Assembly (NCBI GenBank): GCA_018064425.1
Contig: JAGHVF010000030.1
Location: 1-44,012 of the forward strand
Direction: 5' to 3'
Source of the DNA: Candidatus Colinaster equi
Lineage (GTDB): Bacteria; Bacillota; Clostridia; Lachnospirales; Lachnospiraceae
DNA length: 44,012 bases
A model generated the notes under the pieces. It saw only the letters and a list, made by a program, of their open reading frames with translations, made no database searches and was not told the DNA's origin. Positions within the stretch are counted from its first letter, which is position 1, and each line of letters begins with the position of its first letter. This document shows positions 9,037-16,614 of this stretch, piece by piece. The position numbers and the translations under genes are program-made.

Positions 9037-9969
9037 ATGATAAAAGAAGATGTGATTAATCGTTTAAGTAGTGTTATTCCGTCAGACAGAATCCTGCGTA
9101 ATGAGATGCTTAGCAAGCATACGACATTCAAGGTAGGAGGTCCGGCTGCTATATATTTGTCGGTTGCAGGCAAGCAGGAATTAATTGATACACTACGTAT
9201 ATTAACAAGCGAGAATGTACCGTTTTACATATTGGGAAACGGAAGTAATATTTTGGCATCAGATGAAGGATATGAAGGTGTGATTATTGAGATTGGTTCG
9301 AAATGGTCAGATATATCCATTGTTGATGATAATGAAGATACATCATTAGTAAAAGCCGATGCGGGAGTATTACTGGGCGCTCTTTCATCTTTTGCATACA
9401 GAAATAGCCTTGGCGGTTTGGAATTTGCATCCGGTATACCGGGGACTGTAGGCGGGGCTATGGTTATGAATGCCGGAGCATACGACGGTGAGATGAAAGA
9501 TGTTGTCGAATCGGTAAGAGCATTGAATTTGGATGATATGTGTGTACATGAGTATACAAATGAGATGATGCATTTTGCATACAGGCACAGTATAGTTAAG
9601 GAAGAAAGACTGATTGTACTGGATGTTACTTTCAAGCTTGCAAAAACTTCGCCTGATATGATCAGTGCAAAAATGGATGATTTTGCATTAAGACGCAGAA
9701 CAAAACAACCTCTCGAATATCCAAGTGCCGGTTCAACATTTAAAAGACCGGAAGGATTCTTTGCGGGAAAACTTATTGAAGAAAGCAATTTACGCGGATA
9801 TTGTGTGGGAGGAGCTCAGGTATCCGAAAAGCATTGCGGATTTGTTATCAATAAAGGCAATGCAACGGCGACAGATATTTACAGATTGATAAAAGAAGTA
9901 CAGGAACAGGTTTACTCTGACAGCGGAGTCAGATTGGAGCCCGAAGTAATTATGCTTGGAGAATTTTGA
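9037..9969 (+). CDS. murB: UDP-N-acetylmuramate dehydrogenase MurB
   Basis: 310 residues. The FAD enzyme reduces UDP-GlcNAc enolpyruvate to UDP-MurNAc with NADPH, the second committed step of peptidoglycan synthesis. Seen: HTTFKVGGPA, the FAD-binding LGNGSNIL and GIPGTVGGAMVMNAGAYDGE, and the C-terminal MurB domain with YPSAGSTFKRP, GGAQVSEKHCGFVIN. The start is ATG 9037, preceded by GAGG with 5-nt spacing; ATG 9022 and TTG 9001 in the same frame lack ribosome sites. It lies 19 nt before rapZ. Confidence 0.96.
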   Translation: MIKEDVINRLSSVIPSDRILRNEMLSKHTTFKVGGPAAIYLSVAGKQELIDTLRILTSENVPFYILGNGSNILASDEGYEGVIIEIGSKWSDISIVDDNEDTSLVKADAGVLLGALSSFAYRNSLGGLEFASGIPGTVGGAMVMNAGAYDGEMKDVVESVRALNLDDMCVHEYTNEMMHFAYRHSIVKEERLIVLDVTFKLAKTSPDMISAKMDDFALRRRTKQPLEYPSAGSTFKRPEGFFAGKLIEESNLRGYCVGGAQVSEKHCGFVINKGNATATDIYRLIKEVQEQVYSDSGVRLEPEVIMLGEF

Positions 9970-9988
9970 TCGTTTAAGGAGAGTGCGA

Positions 9989-10852
9989 ATGCGATTTGTT
10001 ATTGTAACGGGAATGAGCGGCGGCGGTAAGAGAACAGCCATGAAAATGCTTGAAGACACAGGATTCTACTGTGTTGATAATTTACCTATTCCTTTGCTGG
10101 ATAAATTTGTGGAATTGATAACGGTTCCAAACGGAGAAATTCAAAAGGTAGCACTTGGCCTTGATGTTAGAGCCGGTCAGAATTTTGAACAAGCGCAGGA
10201 AACAATTGATAAATTGAAAGAATCCGGATATTCCTTTGAAATACTGTTTATGGATGCCGGTGATGAGACACTTATTAAACGTTATAAAGAGAGTCGAAGA
10301 ATGCATCCGCTTGCAACTCCGGATGATAGCAGAATAGAAAGCGGTATTATCAAGGAACGTGAGATTCTTAAAAAGATAAAAGAGAATGCTGATTATGTAA
10401 TAGATACATCAAAGCTTCTTACACGAAATCTTAAAGAAGAGATAGAGAGAATATTTGTTGACAACGCGCAGTACAATTCTCTTATGATTAATATTGTTTC
10501 ATTCGGTTTTAAATATGGTATGCCGGTTGACGCTGATTTGGTTTTTGATGTAAGATTCCTACCGAATCCGTTTTACATTGATGAGCTAAAGCCGATGACA
10601 GGTAATGATAAACCGGTGCAGGATTATGTAATGTCTTTCCCGGAGGCGGAAGAATTCCTATGCAAACTGCAAGATATGTTATCTTTCCTTTTGCCGGGAT
10701 ATGTGAATGAAGGTAAGCATCAATTGGTAATCGGAATCGGATGTACCGGCGGACAGCATAGATCGGTTACTTTGGCCAATGAGTTGTATGCCAGAATGAA
10801 AGCGACAGGTAACTATGGATGGGCATTAACCCATAGAGATGCGAAAAGGTAA
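9989..10852 (+). CDS. rapZ: RapZ/YvcJ-family nucleotide-binding protein
   Basis: 287 residues. In E. coli RapZ is an RNA adapter that tunes GlmS through small RNAs; in Bacillus the homolog YvcJ is a GTPase-like protein affecting competence. The N-terminal kinase-like half has Walker A GMSGGGKRT, where the usual Ser or Thr after Lys is Arg; the C-terminal half has the conserved FGFKYGMP, DVRFLPNPFY and GCTGGQHRSV blocks. AAGGAG lies 7 nt before ATG 9989. whiA begins 5 nt after its stop; yvcK, which separates the pair in Bacillus, is absent. Function in Clostridia is inferred. Confidence 0.93.
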   Translation: MRFVIVTGMSGGGKRTAMKMLEDTGFYCVDNLPIPLLDKFVELITVPNGEIQKVALGLDVRAGQNFEQAQETIDKLKESGYSFEILFMDAGDETLIKRYKESRRMHPLATPDDSRIESGIIKEREILKKIKENADYVIDTSKLLTRNLKEEIERIFVDNAQYNSLMINIVSFGFKYGMPVDADLVFDVRFLPNPFYIDELKPMTGNDKPVQDYVMSFPEAEEFLCKLQDMLSFLLPGYVNEGKHQLVIGIGCTGGQHRSVTLANELYARMKATGNYGWALTHRDAKR

Positions 10853-10857
10853 AGAAT

Positions 10858-11784
10858 ATGTCTTTTTCGAGTAGTGTAAAAAATGAGATTGCCGAACAGT
10901 ACAGTCAGGCCAGGCATTGTGCAGTGGCGGAGATGGCTGCGATTGTCGGTTTTTGCGGTAAGTTTGTAATAGATGCAAACGGTAAGCACAAACTTGTGAT
11001 TGTTTCCGAGAATGACAACATTTATAGAAAGTGCTTTACTTTACTAAAGAAAACATTTAATATATTGTCGTTAGTCGTTAGTGAAGATAATTTTACTACA
11101 CACAGAGAGTTGATAATAGAGGATGCAAACGAAGCAAAGTCTTTGTTGCAGGCATTGAAATTTATTAAAGACGACGGGACGATAAGACGTTTCAGTGATC
11201 CGGTCAGTAGCTTGATAATTAAGAATGGCTGCTGTAAAAGAGCATATCTTAGAGGTGCTTTTTTGTGTGCGGGTTCTATCAGCGATCCCAACAAAGGCTA
11301 CCATCTTGAGATGGTATGTGATGTAAAAGAACAGGCTGACAAAATAATTGAATTGCTTGCAGATTTTGACTTAGAGGCAAAATGTGTTGTACGAAAGCTT
11401 AAGTTTGTGGTATATATGAAAGAAGGTGCAGCGATTGTTGATTTTCTGAATATATGCGAAGCACATATTTCCCTTATGGAGTTAGAGAATCTTCGAATCG
11501 TTCGTGAGATGCGTAATTCAATTAACAGAAGAGTGAATTGCGAAGCTGCCAATATCACTAAAACGGTAAATGCCGCGACAAAACAGATAGAAGAGATAGA
11601 GTATTTAAGAGATTATTACGGACTGGACAATTTGCCGCCGAATCTACATGAGATGGCACTTGTTCGGTTGGAACATCCGGATGCATCGCTTGCTGAACTT
11701 GGAGAATATTTGGATCCCCCGGTTGGAAAAAGCGGTGTAAATCATAGATTGAGGCGATTAAGTGAGATTGCCGAACAGGTGTAG
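10858..11784 (+). CDS. whiA: DNA-binding protein WhiA
   Basis: 308 residues, full length. The N-terminal part is a LAGLIDADG-like domain that has lost nuclease function (GAFLCAGSISDPNKGYHLE near residue 140); the C-terminal part is a helix-turn-helix (PDASLAELGEYL then VGKSGVNHRLRRL). In Streptomyces it activates sporulation genes; in Firmicutes it affects division and chromosome segregation. It sits tightly between rapZ and crh, the same order as Bacillus yvcL-crh. Confidence 0.95.
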   Translation: MSFSSSVKNEIAEQYSQARHCAVAEMAAIVGFCGKFVIDANGKHKLVIVSENDNIYRKCFTLLKKTFNILSLVVSEDNFTTHRELIIEDANEAKSLLQALKFIKDDGTIRRFSDPVSSLIIKNGCCKRAYLRGAFLCAGSISDPNKGYHLEMVCDVKEQADKIIELLADFDLEAKCVVRKLKFVVYMKEGAAIVDFLNICEAHISLMELENLRIVREMRNSINRRVNCEAANITKTVNAATKQIEEIEYLRDYYGLDNLPPNLHEMALVRLEHPDASLAELGEYLDPPVGKSGVNHRLRRLSEIAEQV

Positions 11785-11805
11785 ATAACACAGGGAGGAG
11801 AAATT

Positions 11806-12060
11806 ATGAAGTCTAAAGAAATAACAATTCGTCTTGAGAATGGATTGGAAGCAAGACCCGTAGCAATGCTTGTGCAGGTGGCAAGCCAGTATGACAGCAC
11901 AATTTACCTTGAGTCTGAAGGTAAGAAGGTAAATGCAAAAAGCATTATGGGTATGATGAGTCTTGGCCTTGATACAGGAGAGAAAGTGACTGCTATTGTA
12001 GAAGGTGCAGATGAGGATGCCGCATTGGAAGGTATTGAGAAGTACCTGAACGGCAAATAA
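11806..12060 (+). CDS. crh: Crh-like HPr paralog lacking His15
   Basis: 84 residues with the HPr fold. The catalytic segment reads GLEARP, so residue 15 is Glu in place of the phosphoryl-accepting His, while the regulatory segment AKSIMGMMSLG keeps Ser46. It therefore cannot carry phosphate in the PTS relay but can be phosphorylated by HprK and could act as a CcpA corepressor, as Bacillus Crh (Gln15) does. Position after whiA matches Bacillus crh. GGAGG lies upstream of the ATG and a terminator closes the cluster. A complete HPr with His15 is encoded at 38596, so the PTS role is covered elsewhere. The Crh assignment rests on residues and synteny. Confidence 0.88.
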   Translation: MKSKEITIRLENGLEARPVAMLVQVASQYDSTIYLESEGKKVNAKSIMGMMSLGLDTGEKVTAIVEGADEDAALEGIEKYLNGK

Positions 12061-12086
12061 AAAAGAATTGAATAGTTGTGATGGGG

Positions 12087-12116
12087 AGCTCGAGCATTAT
12101 GCTCGAGCTTTATTTT
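12087..12116 (+). terminator. Intrinsic terminator after crh
   Basis: Perfect 10-bp stem AGCTCGAGCA/TGCTCGAGCT with a 3-nt loop, followed by TTATTTT. It closes the hprK-to-crh cluster. Confidence 0.85.
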
Positions 12117-12155
12117 CTGAAAGAATTATAAGGTAATTAGTATGTGAGGATTATT

Positions 12156-13052
12156 ATGAAGAAGATGTTATTTATATATAATCCACATTCCGGAAGAGGT
12201 CAGATAAAAGTACATCTTTTGGATATGATAGATGTGTTTGTAAAAAACGGTTATGAAGTAGTAGCTTATCCGACACAGTATAGCGGAGATGCCAAAAGAG
12301 CCGTAATAGAGCGAGATTCATCAATAGGGATGATTGTATGTAGCGGTGGTGACGGAACGTTGGATGAGGTGGTCACCGGTATGATGCAGTGTGAAAAACG
12401 TATTCCGATAGGTTATGTGCCGGCCGGAAGCACTAATGATTTTGCACGAAGTCTGGGTATACCGCGCTCTATGCCAAAAGCGGCCGAAGTGGCAATGAGA
12501 GGAAGAGATTTTGCCTGTGACATAGGACGATTTAATGATGATGTCTTCGTATATGTTGCGGCCTTCGGAATGTTTACGGACGTATCATATGATACCAATC
12601 AGCAACTTAAAAATGTGCTCGGTCATATGGCATATATAATAGAAGGTGCAAAAAGACTTCCTATTACGACTTCGTATCATTATAAAGTTGAGTATGAATA
12701 CGAAGGAGAGCAATTTACCCTTGAAGATGATTTTTTGTTGGGTATGGTTACCAATTCCAAATCAGTGGGCGGCTTCAAGAATATTACAGGAAAACATGTT
12801 AAGCTGGACGATGGCGTATTTGAGGTAACTTTAGTGCGAAAACCCAAAACAATCATAGAACTTATGGAGATAAGTGATGCTATTGATTCGCGCGAAGTTG
12901 ATTTGAATATGATGGTCAGCTTTAAAGCTAAGTCAATTACATTTATTGGCAAAAAGAAGGTAGCATGGACTCTTGATGGTGAGTTTGGCGGCAAACACAA
13001 AACGGTTAACATAACAAATGAAAACAAGGCATTGACTATAATGGTGCCATAA
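12156..13052 (+). CDS. Diacylglycerol/lipid kinase family protein
   Basis: 298 residues of the DagK/YegS/LCB5 fold. Seen: the N-terminal FIYNPHSGRG, nucleotide-binding VCSGGDGTLDEVV near residue 65 and PAGSTNDFARSLGI, and a beta-sandwich C-terminal half. In Gram-positives the DgkB form recycles diacylglycerol released by lipoteichoic acid synthesis; other members act on other lipids, so the substrate is not certain. It acts at the inner face of the membrane without transmembrane segments. GAGGA lies 5 nt before ATG 12156. It stands alone between two promoter or terminator regions. Confidence 0.9.
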   Translation: MKKMLFIYNPHSGRGQIKVHLLDMIDVFVKNGYEVVAYPTQYSGDAKRAVIERDSSIGMIVCSGGDGTLDEVVTGMMQCEKRIPIGYVPAGSTNDFARSLGIPRSMPKAAEVAMRGRDFACDIGRFNDDVFVYVAAFGMFTDVSYDTNQQLKNVLGHMAYIIEGAKRLPITTSYHYKVEYEYEGEQFTLEDDFLLGMVTNSKSVGGFKNITGKHVKLDDGVFEVTLVRKPKTIIELMEISDAIDSREVDLNMMVSFKAKSITFIGKKKVAWTLDGEFGGKHKTVNITNENKALTIMVP

Positions 13053-13091
13053 ATACAACATTTTTTTGTTTTCTTTTGCGAAATATTGGTA

Positions 13092-13129
13092 TATAATAGC
13101 AACGAGCGACTGTTGCGTGGTCGTTCGTT
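13092..13129 (+). promoter_or_regulatory. fba promoter -10 and 5'-end hairpin
   Basis: A TATAAT box at 13092-13097 has only a T-rich -35 region (around 13067-13074). From 13101, at the expected transcription start, AACGAGCGAC pairs fully (one G-U) with GTCGTTCGTT ending at 13129 around a 9-nt loop. The mRNA would begin with a 10-bp hairpin, a form known to protect messages from 5'-dependent decay. Confidence 0.55.
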
Positions 13130-13161
13130 AATTGATTAACTATATTATGGAGGTAATAGAA

Positions 13162-14130
13162 ATGTCATTAGTTACAACAACTGAGATGTTTAAGAAGGCA
13201 TATGACGGCGGATATGCAGTTGGTGCTTTCAATGTTAACAACATGGAAATCGTTCAGGGTATTACCGAAGCAGCAGGAGAGCTTAAGAGCCCTGTTATTC
13301 TTCAGGTATCAAAGGGAGCACGTGCTTATGCTAACCATACATACCTTGTTAAGTTGGTAGAGGCTGCTGTTGCTGAGAATCCTGATATTCCGATCGCTCT
13401 TCACCTTGATCATGGTGATAGCTTCGAGCTTTGCAAGAGCTGTATCGATGGTGGTTTCACATCTGTTATGATTGATGCTTCTTCAAAGTCATTTGAGGAT
13501 AACATCGCTCTTACTAAGCAGGTAGTTGAGTACGCTCATGCTAACGGTGTAGTAGTAGAGGCTGAGCTTGGTACACTTGCCGGTATCGAAGATGAAGTAG
13601 TAGTAGAGGCTGGTAAGGAAGCTTATACTCGTCCTGAAGAAGTAGAAGAGTTCGTAGATAAGACAGGTTGTGATTCACTTGCAATTGCAATCGGAACATC
13701 TCACGGTGCATATAAGTTCACTGCAGCTCAGTGTACAAGAAATGCTGATGGAATCCTTGTTCCACCACCACTTCGTTTCGATGTACTTGAGGAGTGTATT
13801 AAGAGACTTCCTGGTTTCCCTATCGTTCTTCATGGTTCATCTTCAGTTCCTCAGGAATTCGTTAAGATGGTTAACCAGTACGGCGGAAATATGCCTGATG
13901 CTGTAGGTATTCCGGAAGAGCAGCTTCGTCAGGCAGCTAAGCTTGCTGTATGTAAGATTAACATTGATTCTGATATTCGTCTTGCAATGACAGGTAACAT
14001 TCGTAAGTACTTTGCTGAGAATCCTGCTCATTTCGATCCTCGTCAGTATCTTAAGCCGGCTCGTCAGGCTGTTAAGGATATGGTTGCTCACAAGATCGTT
14101 AACGTTCTTGGTTCAGACGGAAAGGCTTGA
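13162..14130 (+). CDS. fba: Class II fructose-1,6-bisphosphate aldolase
   Basis: 322 residues. The zinc enzyme splits fructose 1,6-bisphosphate into glyceraldehyde 3-phosphate and dihydroxyacetone phosphate. Seen: GAFNVNNMEI, the metal site LHLDHGDSFE, EAELGTLAG, GTSHGAYKF and LHGSSSVP with metal-binding His, and the phosphate loop CKINIDSDIR. The codons lean to GCT, GTT and CGT more than in neighbouring genes, as expected for a very highly expressed glycolytic gene. GGAGG lies 8 nt before ATG 13162; further in-frame codons upstream are leader sequence. It is monocistronic, with its own promoter and terminator. Confidence 0.97.
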   Translation: MSLVTTTEMFKKAYDGGYAVGAFNVNNMEIVQGITEAAGELKSPVILQVSKGARAYANHTYLVKLVEAAVAENPDIPIALHLDHGDSFELCKSCIDGGFTSVMIDASSKSFEDNIALTKQVVEYAHANGVVVEAELGTLAGIEDEVVVEAGKEAYTRPEEVEEFVDKTGCDSLAIAIGTSHGAYKFTAAQCTRNADGILVPPPLRFDVLEECIKRLPGFPIVLHGSSSVPQEFVKMVNQYGGNMPDAVGIPEEQLRQAAKLAVCKINIDSDIRLAMTGNIRKYFAENPAHFDPRQYLKPARQAVKDMVAHKIVNVLGSDGKA

Positions 14131-14151
14131 TTATAGCTTGAATATGAGATT

Positions 14152-14179
14152 AAGGGTGTCCGAGAGGACACCCTTTTTT
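14152..14179 (+). terminator. Intrinsic terminator of fba
   Basis: AAGGGTGTCC/GGACACCCTT stem with a GAGA loop and six T residues. Confidence 0.95.
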
Positions 14180-14350
14180 ATGTTAAAATGCATTGTGTTC
14201 TTCAATTTGTGATTTAATTATTTGAGTTTTGTTAACAATTCATTCATATATATTTTACGGTTTCTTAAATGAACAACCGATTTTTGGACATTATTCGTAT
14301 ATATACTAACAGTATAAGATGATTAGCAGATTAGAAGAAAACTTTTTCAT
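14180..14350. other. AT-rich gap between fba and ppiB terminators
   Basis: No reading frame with a ribosome site, no clear promoter pair and no strong fold were found. The stretch is about 75 percent A/T with several TATA-like strings. Together with the terminators on each side it separates convergent genes. Confidence 0.5.
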
Positions 14351-14383
14351 AATAAAAATGCCAAGCACAGAAGTGCTTGGCAT
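14351..14383 (-). terminator. Second terminator hairpin downstream of ppiB
   Basis: Perfect 11-bp stem ATGCCAAGCAC/GTGCTTGGCAT with an AGAA loop. On the minus strand it is followed by TTTTTATT, so it can stop transcripts from ppiB that escape the first terminator; on the plus strand the T-tract is weaker. Confidence 0.7.
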
Positions 14384-14401
14384 CCTCCCTTTTCATAATA
14401 T

Positions 14402-14433
14402 AAACAAAAACCTCCGAAGCAAGCGGAGGTTTT
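14402..14433 (-). terminator. First terminator of ppiB
   Basis: AAAACCTCCG/CGGAGGTTTT stem around a 7-nt loop, with T-rich tails on both strands; it lies 23 nt beyond the ppiB stop. Confidence 0.85.
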
Positions 14434-14455
14434 GTTTTGCTTATAATTAATGTAA

Positions 14456-14986
14456 TTATCTGTCTGCAAGCTTTTCCGGTTCGGGATAATCAACACCAAA
14501 GGTCTCAACACTCATTGATTCAATAACCTTATCTTCCAAAGGTCTGTCATTCCAATCTGTATCGCATTCTGCAATGGCATTTACAATATCCATACCGTCG
14601 GTTACTTTACCGAATGCTGCATAACTTCCATCAAGATGAGGGCTTGTCTTATGCATAATGAAGAATTGTGAGCCTGCTGAATCCGGATGCATAGCACGAG
14701 CCATTGAAAGCACGCCTTCTGTGTGCTTTAGATTGTTTTCAAATCCGTTTTGTGTAAATTCACCTTTGATTGAATAGCCCGGGCCTCCCATACCTGTTCC
14801 GTCGGGACATCCGCCCTGAATCATAAAACCGTTAATAACTCTGTGAAAAATCAGACCGTTGTAAAAACCTTTATTGATAAGGCTAATGAAATTGTTAACG
14901 GAAACAGGAGCTATCTCGGGATAGAGTTCTGCTGTAATTACTCCTCCATCAGCCATTTTGATTGTTACTATTGGGTTTTGTGCCAT
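14456..14986 (-). CDS. ppiB: Cyclophilin-type peptidyl-prolyl isomerase
   Basis: 176 residues, a single cyclophilin domain without signal peptide, so cytoplasmic. It catalyses cis-trans isomerisation of prolyl bonds. Seen: ELYPEIAPVSVNNF, the active-site FHRVINGFMIQGGCPDGTGMGGPG, LSMARAMHPDSAGSQFFI and FGKVTDGMDIV. Catalytic Arg of FHRV is present. GGAGG lies 7 nt before the start. A TATAAT on the minus strand at 15021-15016 fits as its -10. It is divergent from the GNAT gene over 40 bp. Confidence 0.96.
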   Translation of the reverse strand: MAQNPIVTIKMADGGVITAELYPEIAPVSVNNFISLINKGFYNGLIFHRVINGFMIQGGCPDGTGMGGPGYSIKGEFTQNGFENNLKHTEGVLSMARAMHPDSAGSQFFIMHKTSPHLDGSYAAFGKVTDGMDIVNAIAECDTDWNDRPLEDKVIESMSVETFGVDYPEPEKLADR

Positions 14987-15015
14987 AAATATTTCCTCCG
15001 TTGTTCAATTTTGAT

Positions 15016-15021
15016 ATTATA
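15016..15021 (-). promoter_or_regulatory. -10 box of ppiB
   Basis: Perfect TATAAT on the minus strand, 30 nt before the start codon. The matching -35 would fall inside the first codons of the divergent GNAT gene and is weak. Confidence 0.45.
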
Positions 15022-15026
15022 GGTAT

Positions 15027-15887
15027 ATGTTACGCACGATTAATACATTTTTCAAGTATATAAATACATACGGACAGGATTTCATCAACGAGATGAGTTT
15101 ACATAACGTTGAAGTTTGCCATTTATCATATGCTCAAGCATGCGAATGCGTGAATGAACAAGACAGCTTATGTTTGTGCGATTACGCAGAAGGTTATGAT
15201 ATGTTAATGCGAAAAGGTCATAACGTAATCTGGGTGATGAACAGTGAGAACGCACATGAAGCATCGTTATGTGAAGAAAAAATATCTTATGTTGTAGAGG
15301 ATTATGAAGAAGCAGAGTATGATTACTATCTTAAGGTGTGGCAGCGCTATGCGCATATTCCGTGGGATATTCTTTCGACAGACAGATGCTTTGTGAAAGA
15401 GATGGATGTAACCGATATTGATGCGTTATATGAGTTGTATAGTGATAAGTCGGTGTGTAAATATATGGAAGATTTGTATGCCGATGAAGACGAGGAGCTT
15501 AACTATATTCGCAAATATATTGAGAATATTTACAGTTATTACGGTTTTGGTGTCTGGAATATATACAGAAAAGAAGACAATAGATTAATTGGGCGGGCAG
15601 GCTATAGTTTTCGACCGGGATTGGAATATCCGGAAATCGGTTTTATGATAGGGGCGCCGTATCAAAGAATGGGATATGCGTATGAAGTATGCTCCAAAAT
15701 TTTGCAATTAGGTTATGGGCAAATGGGATTTGATGATGTGTGTGCACTTGTAAAAGACGGTAATGAGGCAAGTATAGCTTTATTGCATAAACTGGGTTTT
15801 ACCGTTAACAGTAAACAACCGAGATATATCACTGATAATGAAGAATATATTTGTATGATTAAATCAAAAAAAATCAGTAAAGAATAA
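15027..15887 (+). CDS. GNAT-family N-acetyltransferase with N-terminal extension
   Basis: 286 residues. The second half (about 125-280) is a GNAT domain like those of the ribosomal protein acetylases: TDRCFVKEMDVTDIDALYELY at its start, the IGRAGYSF strand, and acetyl-CoA loop QRMGYAYEVC, then EASIALLHKLGF. The first about 120 residues do not belong to the GNAT fold; they contain LCLCDYAEGYDMLMRKGHNVIWV and ISYVVEDYEEAEYDYYLKVW, a pattern that recurs in front of GNAT domains in Clostridia and could be a degenerate HAD-like or receiver-like module. The ribosome site is weak (AGG 3 nt before ATG), so the exact start is uncertain. Substrate unknown. Confidence 0.8.
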   Translation: MLRTINTFFKYINTYGQDFINEMSLHNVEVCHLSYAQACECVNEQDSLCLCDYAEGYDMLMRKGHNVIWVMNSENAHEASLCEEKISYVVEDYEEAEYDYYLKVWQRYAHIPWDILSTDRCFVKEMDVTDIDALYELYSDKSVCKYMEDLYADEDEELNYIRKYIENIYSYYGFGVWNIYRKEDNRLIGRAGYSFRPGLEYPEIGFMIGAPYQRMGYAYEVCSKILQLGYGQMGFDDVCALVKDGNEASIALLHKLGFTVNSKQPRYITDNEEYICMIKSKKISKE

Positions 15888-15963
15888 CGGGGATTATTGC
15901 GGTATTGGGAAGCCATCGTTCAAAATCGTGAATAAGGAAATTTTCTATACAAAATGACAAAAA

Positions 15964-15991
15964 GCCATGAAAATATTTCATGGCCTTTTTT
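15964..15991 (+). terminator. Intrinsic terminator after the GNAT gene
   Basis: Perfect GCCATGAAA/TTTCATGGC stem with a 3-nt loop, followed by a T-rich tail. Confidence 0.9.
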
Positions 15992-15995
15992 GTAT

Positions 15996-16057
15996 CGAAG
16001 ATGATTCCCCCACGGCAGCAGTCCGACATGCTCCGATAGACTGCTACATCATCTTCG
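15996..16057. repeat. Long two-stem hairpin of unknown role
   Basis: Outer stem CGAAGATGAT/ATCATCTTCG (10 perfect pairs), an asymmetric interior loop (11 nt against 2), then AGCAGTC/GACTGCT (7 perfect pairs) and a 15-nt GC-rich apical loop. It lies between the GNAT terminator and the 3' end of the minus-strand XRE gene. It has no U-tract, so it is unlikely to be a simple terminator. It could be the 3' fold of the XRE message, a protein-binding palindrome or a small intergenic repeat; only one copy is in the window. Confidence 0.6.
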
Positions 16058-16081
16058 TGAAATGCATATCAAAGAATTTGT

Positions 16082-16501
16082 TTATTTTTCTTTTGGAATA
16101 AAAGCATGATATTTGGTAATCATTTCCTTGAGTAGAGATGCGATAGTGTTGATAGTTGTTATCTCATCTTCGTGCATTTGCATATGTGATTGTAAAGCTT
16201 TGCTTTGTTTTAACTGCTCGGTTTGAACAATATCAACATATGCAGTAAGGCGATTGAGCATAACGGCATCTTTAGGAGACACCTCTTCATTGAATAATGA
16301 TGCTATGCTGACATGGAAGAATTTGCTGATTGCTTCCAACATATTGGGATCCGGTCTGTAGCAGCCGTTTTCTATTTTTGATACTGTCGGTTGCGCAATG
16401 CCGATTTTCTGTGCAAATTCTTCTTGAGTTATTTTGTTGGAAATACGTAAGTTTTTGATGTTTCGACATACTATCGTATTCATGTCACTCTTTTTGCCCA
16501 T
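16082..16501 (-). CDS. XRE-family transcriptional regulator
   Basis: 139 residues. The N-terminal Cro/C1 helix-turn-helix spans about 12-68 (NIKNLRISNKITQEEFAQKIGI, then AQPTVSKIENGCYRPD), and the tail from about 80 is helical and Gln/His-rich without a known sensor domain. The start is the ATG at 16501 with AAGGAG 6 nt upstream; a longer frame to 16528 lacks a site. It is transcribed away from the diacid-type regulator, with a 198-bp shared upstream region. Target unknown. Confidence 0.85.
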   Translation of the reverse strand: MGKKSDMNTIVCRNIKNLRISNKITQEEFAQKIGIAQPTVSKIENGCYRPDPNMLEAISKFFHVSIASLFNEEVSPKDAVMLNRLTAYVDIVQTEQLKQSKALQSHMQMHEDEITTINTIASLLKEMITKYHAFIPKEK

Positions 16502-16614
16502 ATGTAGCTCCTTGATTCGTTTGTACAAGACAAGTATATCAGTTTACATAACGCACGCTATATTGAAACGGAATAAAATATACCAAATTAGAATAAAAGG
16601 AGAGCACAAAATAT

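Noticed and set aside
9225-9788. Long open frame on the minus strand inside murB
   Set aside because: It is the antisense shadow of murB, without a ribosome site, and its translation has no recognisable family pattern.
16562-16580. CcpA (cre) site upstream of the diacid regulator
   Set aside because: TTGAAACGG lacks the central CG spacing and the right half of the cre consensus.
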